A stretch of 64,000 nucleotides of DNA, from contig JAEXAR010000035.1 of the NCBI GenBank assembly GCA_023394415.1, positions 62,001 through 126,000 of the forward strand, in the 5' to 3' direction. Source of the DNA: Bacteroidota bacterium (lineage in GTDB: Bacteria; Bacteroidota; Bacteroidia; Flavobacteriales; Weeksellaceae). Below the pieces are notes generated by a model. The model was not told the DNA's origin. It searched no databases and was given only the letters and a program-made list of their open reading frames with translations. This document shows positions 50,485-57,721 of this stretch, piece by piece. Made by a program: the position numbers and the translations under genes. Position 1 is the first letter of the stretch. Each line of letters opens with the position of its first letter.

Positions 50485-51585
50485 ATGAAAAACGTATTTC
50501 TTTTATACATTTTTTTATTTTCAGCACTTACATTTGGGCAGGAAGACACAAATTGGTATGCTTATTATAATACTGATTCTACCAAAATTGGATATAGAGA
50601 TGCTAAAGGAAATGTAAAAATAGAACCAAAGTTTAATCCATTTGCTACAGAACAAATCTTTAAAGAAGTTATTGCAGTATCAGAAATAATTTCAGAAAAC
50701 AAACATCAAAGTTACTACCTAAATAAAAAAGGAAAAAAATTTGGGATTGACAGCACCTATATGTTCGATTTTGAATACGCCACCTTTAATGATGGTAAAA
50801 TAAAATTCCATGATTACAAAACAGACCGTGTTGGTTTTTTTGATGCCAATGGGAAAGTAGTTATCCCAGCAATTTATAACAATGCAGGAGATTTCAGCGA
50901 GGGAATTGTAAGTGTGCTAATAGATGCTAAAAGATGGTGCTATGATACGAATTCTGAAAAATCTGAAAACTGTGAACATTACGGATGGAAAGACGGAAGA
51001 AGCATTATGATTAATAATAAGAATGAAGAACTTTTTGAAATTCCTGAAAAAAAAGATTATTCATACACTGTTGATTACTCCAAATTTACAGTTAATGAGA
51101 AAACTGATCCGGACATTTACACCTCATATAAAGGAAATGACGGAAATACCTATTCTTTTTACAGCCCTGAAAGAGATTTTAATAAATGGTTTTATACGGT
51201 TTTTATTCCTGATTTTGAAAAACACAACACCATTTTACCAAAATACTTCTATGAATTAATTTCGGTTTCGGATAATGATAATCCCAAAGAATATACGGCT
51301 TGGAAAAATCATAAAAAAGATGAATATCTGAAAAATAATATGACTTGGATTAATGAGATATTCAAAAAAGTATTAGAGAAAAAATTTCAAGCTTTTTCAT
51401 CTTGGGAATGGCTCACTAATTATTCCTACTTCCCCGAAAATGAACTGCCAAAGCAAAATCTAAAAGATAACACCGTAATTTCCCTAACCTGCAGGGAAGA
51501 TAATGACTATTCCGCACAAAATACTTTTCAATTTACTAAAATTGGAAATTCTTTTTACATCACTTCAGCACCCAACTTTCATTAA
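50485..51585 (+). CDS. exported WG-repeat protein
   Basis: The product has 366 residues with signal peptide MKNVFLLYIFLFSALTFGQ. Two WG-type repeats are clear: KIGYRDAKGNVKIEPKFNPF and VGFFDANGKVVIPAIYNNAG, the second followed by DFSEGIVSV. The C-terminal 150 residues have no repeat and no family I can name; they are rich in Trp, Lys and acidic residues. WG proteins are common in Bacteroidota and of unknown role. It follows ruvB by 26 bp and may share its transcript. A GC-rich repeat lies downstream. Confidence 0.8.
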   Translation: MKNVFLLYIFLFSALTFGQEDTNWYAYYNTDSTKIGYRDAKGNVKIEPKFNPFATEQIFKEVIAVSEIISENKHQSYYLNKKGKKFGIDSTYMFDFEYATFNDGKIKFHDYKTDRVGFFDANGKVVIPAIYNNAGDFSEGIVSVLIDAKRWCYDTNSEKSENCEHYGWKDGRSIMINNKNEELFEIPEKKDYSYTVDYSKFTVNEKTDPDIYTSYKGNDGNTYSFYSPERDFNKWFYTVFIPDFEKHNTILPKYFYELISVSDNDNPKEYTAWKNHKKDEYLKNNMTWINEIFKKVLEKKFQAFSSWEWLTNYSYFPENELPKQNLKDNTVISLTCREDNDYSAQNTFQFTKIGNSFYITSAPNFH

Positions 51586-51608
51586 TCATCATTTCTTAAT
51601 CGCTTTTT

Positions 51609-51752
51609 GCGTGAGGGATAGAAGCGAAAATCCCGCAGAAGCCCTGGGCAAAGTGATGGACGAGGAATTGCAGCGTATAGCCCGACCCAAATGAGTGAAC
51701 GAAGGCGCGAGCGAAGCGAGCGCCGAAGAGAATGAATGAGGGACACGCCCAA
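51609..51752. repeat. GC-rich intergenic repeat with a palindromic core
   Basis: The gap between the WG-repeat gene and the MBL gene is far richer in GC than its neighbours. It holds GCGTGAGGGATAGAAGCG, CGTATAGCCCGACCC and, near the end, GAGGGACACGCCC, together with a 21-bp palindrome centred at 51714 (51704-51724, arms GGCGC and GCGCC around GAGCGAAGCGA). From memory this resembles a repeat scattered in Chryseobacterium genomes; that is not checked. No open frame of note. Confidence 0.55.
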
Positions 51753-51813
51753 ATTATCCTCTAAAATATAGGACTTTTGAGAAATTTTATTAATTTTATT
51801 GAAAATATTTTAT

Positions 51814-52680
51814 ATGAAACTCTACCCGATACAATGCGGAAATTTTAAATTGGATGGTGGTGCAATGTTTGGCGTAGTACCTAAATCTTTGTGGCAAAAA
51901 ACCAATCCCGCAGACGAAAAAAACCTTATCGAAATGGGAATGCGCTCTTTACTAATTGAAGATGGCAAAAAACTTATTTTGGTAGATTGCGGACTTGGCA
52001 ACAAACAGGATGAGAAATTCTTTGGGCATTACTCGCTTTATGGTAATGATTCTTTGGAAAAAAATCTTTCGAGATATGGGTTTGTAAAAGATGATATTAC
52101 GGATGTGTTCCTTACTCACCTACACTTTGATCATTGTGGTGGCGCAATTGAATGGAACGACGATAAAACCGGATACAGACCAGCCTTTAAAAACGCACAG
52201 TTTTGGACGAATGAAAATCACTGGAAATGGGCAACAGAACCAAATCCGCGTGAAAAAGCTAGTTTTCTGAAAGAAAATATTTTACCAATACAGGAAAGTG
52301 GACAGCTCAGCTATCTCCCTCTTCCTACAACCGGAAATTACGGTTTTGCTCCTGACCTGAAGATGGATGTGATTTTTGTAGACGGACATACTGAAAAGCA
52401 AATGCTTCCCGTGATTCAGTATCAGGAAAAAACGATTGTTTTTGCGGCAGACTTAATTCCAACAGCAGGACACGTGCCACTGGTTTATGTAATGGGCTAT
52501 GATACAAGACCTTTGTTAACGATGGAAGAAAAAGATAAATTTCTGAAGCAGTGTGTTGATAATGAATATCTTCTATTTCTTGAACATGATGCTCATCACG
52601 AACTTGCCAGCGTAAAAATGACCGAAAGAGGTGTGAAATTGGATGAAACATTCAGTTTTAATGAGGTATTTGGGTATTAA
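51814..52680 (+). CDS. MBL-fold metallo-hydrolase
   Basis: The product has 288 residues from MKLYPIQCGNFKLDGGAMFG; the TTG five codons earlier is less likely. The binuclear zinc motif is FLTHLHFDHCGG (HxHxDH), followed by a His in FVDGHTEKQM, an Asp in VFAADLIPTAGH and a His in LFLEHDAHHE. This arrangement is shared by AttM/AiiA-like lactonases and related quinolone-hydrolase-like enzymes. The substrate is unknown. It has no signal peptide and stands alone downstream of the GC-rich repeat. Confidence 0.88.
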   Translation: MKLYPIQCGNFKLDGGAMFGVVPKSLWQKTNPADEKNLIEMGMRSLLIEDGKKLILVDCGLGNKQDEKFFGHYSLYGNDSLEKNLSRYGFVKDDITDVFLTHLHFDHCGGAIEWNDDKTGYRPAFKNAQFWTNENHWKWATEPNPREKASFLKENILPIQESGQLSYLPLPTTGNYGFAPDLKMDVIFVDGHTEKQMLPVIQYQEKTIVFAADLIPTAGHVPLVYVMGYDTRPLLTMEEKDKFLKQCVDNEYLLFLEHDAHHELASVKMTERGVKLDETFSFNEVFGY

Positions 52681-52681
52681 A

Positions 52682-52765
52682 GCTGGATGTTGTATGCAGG
52701 GAGCAGGAAGTTTTAAAAGTTTTAAATTTTTTCGACTTCCATCTTGTGACTTTAGACTTCTCACA
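52682..52765. repeat. degenerate 7-bp-period array upstream of coaE
   Basis: Twelve gap-free heptads: GCTGGAT, GTTGTAT, GCAGGGA, GCAGGAA, GTTTTAA, AAGTTTT, AAATTTT, TTCGACT, TCCATCT, TGTGACT, TTAGACT, TCTCACA. It begins one base after the MBL stop and ends 7 bp before the coaE -7 element. Confidence 0.7.
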
Positions 52766-52772
52766 AAATTAC

Positions 52773-52780
52773 TATCTTTG
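52773..52780 (+). promoter_or_regulatory. -7 element of coaE
   Basis: TATCTTTG inside the sequence ACTATCTTTGACG, which also occurs at ruvB. No -33 TTG at the usual distance. Confidence 0.5.
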
Positions 52781-52801
52781 ACGCATTAATTAATCAAAAT
52801 T

Positions 52802-53443
52802 ATGGACACAACTGAAGGCGGGACAACATCGCCTGAACCCGAACCGAGGATCATCGGTCTTACCGGAGGAATCGGCTCCGGAAAATCTACTGTAGCAAAA
52901 TTTATTGAAGAAATGGGATTTCCGGTGTACTATTCGGATATTCGTGCTAAAGAAATCGTAAACGACGATGAGTTCTTAAAATCAAGAATCAAAGAACTCC
53001 TTGGGAATGAAGCTTATGACGAAAACGGAATCTACAATCGAAAATATGTAGCTGATTTGGTTTTTGGGAATGATGAACTTTTACACCAACTCAATGAAAC
53101 CATTCACCCTGCAGTACGTCACGATTTTGAAACTTGGGTAAAAAATCAAACCTCTAAATTTATTTTTAAAGAAACTGCCCTTTTGTTTGAATTGGGACTT
53201 GATCAGGATTGTTACAAATCGGTTTTGGTAACCGCCGAAGATAATCTGCGTACCAAACGTGTGATGGATAGAGACGGAAAAACCTACCGTGAAGTAGAAA
53301 CCATAATGGATAAACAAATGCCTGAAAAAGATAAAATTAGGAAAACGATTTATATCATTTATAATAATGAAGGCATTGATGAACTTAGGGCAGAAACCGA
53401 AAGAGTTATCAACAAACTGATACAACAAGAAGAAACTGAATAA
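52802..53443 (+). CDS. coaE: dephospho-CoA kinase
   Basis: The product has 213 residues. P-loop GLTGGIGSGKSTVA, the CoA-binding VYYSDIRAKEIV, and the lid region TKRVMDRDGKTYREVE are present. It performs the last step of coenzyme A synthesis. A 17-residue N-terminal extension rich in Thr, Gly, Pro and Glu (MDTTEGGTTSPEPEPR) precedes the fold and is unusual. It ends at a terminator shared with the convergent peptidase gene. Confidence 0.96.
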   Translation: MDTTEGGTTSPEPEPRIIGLTGGIGSGKSTVAKFIEEMGFPVYYSDIRAKEIVNDDEFLKSRIKELLGNEAYDENGIYNRKYVADLVFGNDELLHQLNETIHPAVRHDFETWVKNQTSKFIFKETALLFELGLDQDCYKSVLVTAEDNLRTKRVMDRDGKTYREVETIMDKQMPEKDKIRKTIYIIYNNEGIDELRAETERVINKLIQQEETE

Positions 53444-53471
53444 ATAAAGCCCTTTTTCAAGGGCTTTATTA
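53444..53471. terminator. bidirectional terminator between coaE and the metallopeptidase
   Basis: AATAAAGCCCTT pairs perfectly with AAGGGCTTTATT around TTTC; A/T tracts on both sides serve both convergent genes. Confidence 0.9.
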
Positions 53472-53473
53472 TT

Positions 53474-56401
53474 TTAGTTGACTTCCTTTATGATTTTTAT
53501 ACCTTCTTCTCCTTCAATTGCTAAAACATAAGTCGCTGGCAGCAAGATTGACAGATCTATTTTATTCAGCATTATTGTTCCTGAATTAATTAATCTGCCA
53601 GACATATCGTAAACTTTATACAAAGTTCCATCTTTAACATTTGTTGTATAAATAAAATCCATAAAAGGATTAGGGTAAGCAATAACTTTGTCCTGATAAT
53701 ATAGTGGTGCATTGCTGAATACAATTTTATAATCTTCAACCTCACCAAAATAAAACTGCTCGCAAGGCATTGGCAATTCCGAACCCACTTTTAAAGAAAC
53801 TCTCATCAAAACACCATTCTGATTAACCGAAGCGTCTGCAGGTATAGAAAATGCTGACACTATCTCGGATTCTATAGTATTGGCAACTGCCAAAATCTGT
53901 TCAGAAGCTGCATACACACCATCACCGTTAAAATCAATCCACGCTGCAACACTTACCGGAGTTTTGTCTCCCACCCATTTTGGAGTAACTCGAATACTAT
54001 AAGATTTGGTATTTTTATTAAGATATAGCGTATATTGACTTAATCCTGAAAAATCGGTATAGCTAGAAGATCCTGATGAATTTACAAACCTGTCAATTTC
54101 AACTTTTTGAATATACTCATTGGTTCCACTGGTAGAAGATGATGCACAATTACTTTGCAATAATGTTGTAAAATTAGAATTGGCAGTGTATGCAGACTCT
54201 GAAGACAAACAGGTACTTTTAACCCTGAATTCATAAGTTTTACCAGATTCCAGATTGGTTAGATTTACAGAATTAGTCTTAAGATTGAGTACTGTATAAT
54301 TGGTATCACCAGTTTTTCTATATTCAAAAACATAAGAATTGATGGCAGGAACTATATCCCATGAAACAGTAGCACCGGTATAAGTAATGCTTGAAATTTT
54401 AACATTCTGGGGCACTGTTGCAGTACACGAAGAAGGTAAAACAATATTTATTTTTGGTGAAACGGCGTAAAAAACATTCCCTAAAGCCTCAATCCTAAAC
54501 TGAAGGTTGGTTTGCCCAACTAAAGAAATAGGCAACACAATACTCTCTGATCCATCATTTGCTGTAGATGCTGCCAACAAAATCCAATTTGCACCATTAT
54601 CTGTAGTATACGTAATTTTTACATTTGCAGCATTGTAAGGTGTAGTATTGGTTTTTACAACATCCCAGTTTAAAGTATTAGCAACGCCGGCATAATAATT
54701 CTCTCCCGCAACAATATTTATTTTAAAAGGTCCGTCAGCTCCTACAATAATTTTCTGATTCGAAAAGTTGGTTTGTTGCTGCATTTTATCCGGATTATTA
54801 TCCCGAACGGTAATTCTGTAATTAGTATCTCTTGCAACATTTGATACGCTTTCCCAATCGCTTTTACTGGTTAAGATTCCTGACAGTACCAAAGATTGTT
54901 TTGGAAAAAACCTCATAGGTGAAGAAACGGGTGGCAAAGAACGGAATAAAGCTCCTGTAACATTATTTCCTGTAGTTGTATTGATGGGTGATGTTGCATG
55001 ATCAATCTGCTCCCAAGTATAAGTTAAAGGATTATTTTCCACATCTGCAGCAGTGGCTGTAAGCACAAAAGCTGTAGATCGGGGAATTGTAAAATCATTC
55101 ATGGCTGATATTACAGGAAGATTGTTAGCTATTGCTGTTTCAACATCACAAGTTTTAGAAATTAAATTATTTTGAATTTGAGATATGCTAATACGATGAA
55201 AATAAGGGTCTGTATTTGGTTGAACGTCTGCGGTAGTAATTCCGGCATATCCCATTACTGTAGAGCCAGAACCGGGTTCTATGTTGGAATTATAATTTTC
55301 AAGTTGATGTGAAAAAGTATGCGTTGCTCCCAATTGATGCCCGATTTCGTGAGTAACATAATCCACATCAAAAACGTTTCCGGCAGGTATTCCGTTGGCA
55401 GGTGAAGTGTACGCACTTCCTTTATAATTTGTAGGGTAACCATTTGTATCAAGACTCAAATCATTAGTACAGACACAGCCAATACATCTAGCGTTTCCAC
55501 CTCCACCTGTTGCCCCAAAAAGGTGTCCAATATCGAATTTATCATCCCCAATGTTGTTATGAAGCGTATTCATCAACTCTGTTGCCCAAATTCCGTTTAC
55601 ACCGGTGCTTGCGTTGGAGTAAGGATCAGTAGCAGCATCCGTAAAAATAATCTGTGGGAAATCCTGTAAAATTAATCTTGTAGCAAGATCACGTTCCAAA
55701 ATTCCATTTACTGTAGTTAAGGTTGCATTGATGGCTGCTAATGCTTGCGGAACACCTCCAAAGTAGTTGGTATATTCTGCGGTAGTAGAGATTGCTAACC
55801 TTAATGTTCTGAATTTCCTATCGGATGATGCTCCAAAATTTACAGCATTAAACGAAGCATTTTTATTGGTGGCATACAGCTGATTCAATTGCTTTTTTGA
55901 AACCAATGATTCCTCAACAGAACACTGAAAAGGCTTACCTGAAGCAGATTTATTACTTTTAGGTAAAACGCCAAATACAGAATTTGAAAAATCAACCGCC
56001 TCAATAAATTCGTAATTCCCATTCCTTACAATCATCGACTGAAAATTCTTTCCCGATAAACTGAAACGGATATATTTAGAAGGATCATCAATCCCAACTC
56101 CAACATAAGAACCCAAATCATATTTTTGAGCAAGAGAAGCTACCACAACCGGTGCACTATAAACCGCAAATCGTTCTATAGTGCCATCTAAAACAGGGAT
56201 TTGAATCTCAATAGATTTCGTGTTTCGTCCGGTTTCAGAAGCATTTTTTAGTTTTGCTTTGAGTTGTGGAACATCAAGTGTGTAGAATTCTTTTGCTTTT
56301 ATTTCGGGGCGTATTTTTGCAGTGTTTGCCACAGGATTCCATTGTGCAAAGAAAATCCCGAAAATAAAAACGCAAAGGAGACTGATCAATTTTTGATTCA
56401 C
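53474..56401 (-). CDS. T9SS-exported reprolysin-like zinc metallopeptidase
   Basis: The product has 975 residues. Signal peptide ending FFAQ; propeptide to about 190; metalloprotease domain starting FRTLRLAISTTAEYTNYFGG with zinc site THEIGHQLGATHTF and Met-turn TVMGYAGI. Downstream come Ig-like segments, a fibronectin type III domain (VPQNVKISSITYTGATVSWD to YEFRVKSTC), a GEVED domain (WIDFNGDGVYAASEQ, FGEVEDY) and a type A T9SS sorting tail (AYPNPFMDFIYT to IKIIKEVN). It is expected outside the cell or on its surface and would degrade host or environmental proteins. Confidence 0.93.
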   Translation of the reverse strand: MNQKLISLLCVFIFGIFFAQWNPVANTAKIRPEIKAKEFYTLDVPQLKAKLKNASETGRNTKSIEIQIPVLDGTIERFAVYSAPVVVASLAQKYDLGSYVGVGIDDPSKYIRFSLSGKNFQSMIVRNGNYEFIEAVDFSNSVFGVLPKSNKSASGKPFQCSVEESLVSKKQLNQLYATNKNASFNAVNFGASSDRKFRTLRLAISTTAEYTNYFGGVPQALAAINATLTTVNGILERDLATRLILQDFPQIIFTDAATDPYSNASTGVNGIWATELMNTLHNNIGDDKFDIGHLFGATGGGGNARCIGCVCTNDLSLDTNGYPTNYKGSAYTSPANGIPAGNVFDVDYVTHEIGHQLGATHTFSHQLENYNSNIEPGSGSTVMGYAGITTADVQPNTDPYFHRISISQIQNNLISKTCDVETAIANNLPVISAMNDFTIPRSTAFVLTATAADVENNPLTYTWEQIDHATSPINTTTGNNVTGALFRSLPPVSSPMRFFPKQSLVLSGILTSKSDWESVSNVARDTNYRITVRDNNPDKMQQQTNFSNQKIIVGADGPFKINIVAGENYYAGVANTLNWDVVKTNTTPYNAANVKITYTTDNGANWILLAASTANDGSESIVLPISLVGQTNLQFRIEALGNVFYAVSPKINIVLPSSCTATVPQNVKISSITYTGATVSWDIVPAINSYVFEYRKTGDTNYTVLNLKTNSVNLTNLESGKTYEFRVKSTCLSSESAYTANSNFTTLLQSNCASSSTSGTNEYIQKVEIDRFVNSSGSSSYTDFSGLSQYTLYLNKNTKSYSIRVTPKWVGDKTPVSVAAWIDFNGDGVYAASEQILAVANTIESEIVSAFSIPADASVNQNGVLMRVSLKVGSELPMPCEQFYFGEVEDYKIVFSNAPLYYQDKVIAYPNPFMDFIYTTNVKDGTLYKVYDMSGRLINSGTIMLNKIDLSILLPATYVLAIEGEEGIKIIKEVN

Positions 56402-56480
56402 ATCTGTAGATTTATTGCAAAATTAAATTATTTCGGTTTAAAACTGATTTTTTGAAGGAGATGTTGCTTACCAAGATTAT

Positions 56481-57137
56481 TTAAAATTTATAAGCCACAT
56501 TCCAAGCAAAACCCATATTAAATTTTGCTGAAGATCGACCAAAACCCGGAACAATCATCGGTTTGATGTCTTCCTGTTTTGTGGTGGCAACCAAATATTT
56601 GGGCTGCACATTCACATCGATATAAAAATTACTGTCAAACAACTGTACTCTACCGCCAATTCCAGCTTCGAGCCAATAAGACGACTGTGTAGAAGCTGGG
56701 AAACTTAAATAAGAATCTCCACCTTGGCTTCCACGTACCGGAACTTTCATATATTCCTGATTATAAAATGCCACTCCTATTTTCGTCCCGGCATAAAATC
56801 CGTTGAATTCATTTTCGGGATCTTTCATCAGCATATAGAAACCACCTAGTTTAGCGAAAAAACCATTGGATTTGGCATCATAACCATTCTTTTGGTAAAC
56901 ATTGCTTTCAAAACCTAAATCTGCAACAGCGTGAATGTCTTTTTTAACTTTTGTAGAAACGAAACCCTGAAATACTTTTCTTTTTGAGAATATTCCCAAA
57001 CCTGCATTCAGCACATCAAAACCCACCATAAAATTAGGTTCATACTGATATTTTACTTTTACTGAATCTACTTTTTGAGCCTGAACAACAGAAAATAAGA
57101 AACTAAAAAATAAGGTAAAGATGAGCGCTTTTTTCAT
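56481..57137 (-). CDS. DUF6048-like outer membrane protein
   Basis: The product has 218 residues from MKKALIFTLFFSFLFSVVQA; I use this ATG because it gives a standard signal peptide. The mature part has alternating strands and an aromatic C-terminus (AWNVAYKF), suggesting a small beta-barrel. Family placement as DUF6048 rests on my recollection and on the neighbouring DUF6452-like lipoprotein, with which it is usually paired in Flavobacteriia. The two genes overlap by 35 bp, so they are translationally coupled. Function unknown. Confidence 0.75.
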   Translation of the reverse strand: MKKALIFTLFFSFLFSVVQAQKVDSVKVKYQYEPNFMVGFDVLNAGLGIFSKRKVFQGFVSTKVKKDIHAVADLGFESNVYQKNGYDAKSNGFFAKLGGFYMLMKDPENEFNGFYAGTKIGVAFYNQEYMKVPVRGSQGGDSYLSFPASTQSSYWLEAGIGGRVQLFDSNFYIDVNVQPKYLVATTKQEDIKPMIVPGFGRSSAKFNMGFAWNVAYKF

Positions 57138-57573
57138 TGATGATTTCGGTTTGTATAGGTTCAAGGTTTGTTACAGGATTAGGTGTTTGCAAAGTAGAAG
57201 TGACATCCTTATAAAGTTTTTTGAAACCGCATGCCGGAGAAACGTACTGTGATTCAGAAGTGTAATTAATCCTGATTTTAGATTTTGTTCCATTTTCTTC
57301 TGTCTGTATAAAAATATCGGTATACGGATTGTTATCAACCCTCAAAGGTATGAGAACTGAATCTACTAAAGCCTGATTCAGAACTGTTTTTTCGCCACTG
57401 CCATAATCTACGCCTACAATCAATTTATTCAGCTTCAAAAGTTTGTTATTTTGGCTTTCTTTAAATTTTAATTTCAGCCGAGGTGTTGCTTCACCGCTTA
57501 CACAGATGTCATCATCGGAATTGCAGGAAACTGCCACCAACAACATGAATATTATAAAGAAAATTCTTTTCAT
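57103..57573 (-). CDS. DUF6452-like lipoprotein
   Basis: The product has 156 residues. MKRIFFIIFMLLVAVSC is a lipoprotein signal; CNSDDDIC follows, with acidic residues after the lipidated cysteine, as in the Bacteroidota surface-export signal. A conserved-looking Cys in SPACGFKKLYKDV and a beta-rich body (RLKLKFKESQNNKLLKLN) follow. Overlaps the DUF6048-like gene by 35 bp. Probably works with it in the outer membrane; nothing shows what they do. Confidence 0.75.
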   Translation of the reverse strand: MKRIFFIIFMLLVAVSCNSDDDICVSGEATPRLKLKFKESQNNKLLKLNKLIVGVDYGSGEKTVLNQALVDSVLIPLRVDNNPYTDIFIQTEENGTKSKIRINYTSESQYVSPACGFKKLYKDVTSTLQTPNPVTNLEPIQTEIINEKSAHLYLIF

Positions 57574-57601
57574 TCTTTTTAAAACTTACATTCTGAATTA
57601 A

Positions 57602-57709
57602 TAAACCACATAGTCACATAGAATTTCGAGCAACTAAATTAAATAAAGTAAAATAGTTTTGCTATTTAAACTTTATAAAAAGTTCTAATCTATATGATTA
57701 TGTGGTTTA
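57602..57709. repeat. 108-bp inverted-repeat element with ACCACATAG ends
   Basis: A 21-bp arm starting TAAACCACATAG (57602-57622) pairs with 57689-57709 at 19 of 21 positions; inner ATAAAGT and ATAG arms also pair with ACTTTAT and CTAT, so the element is one long imperfect hairpin. It fills the gap between the DUF6452-like gene and the zinc metalloprotease, which is transcribed toward it. It may be a MITE or simply a terminator. Confidence 0.65.
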
Positions 57710-57721
57710 AGTAAGGTTTAC

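Noticed and set aside
50304..50570. 88-codon frame overlapping the end of ruvB and the start of the WG-repeat gene
   Set aside because: Lies in another frame across two better supported genes.
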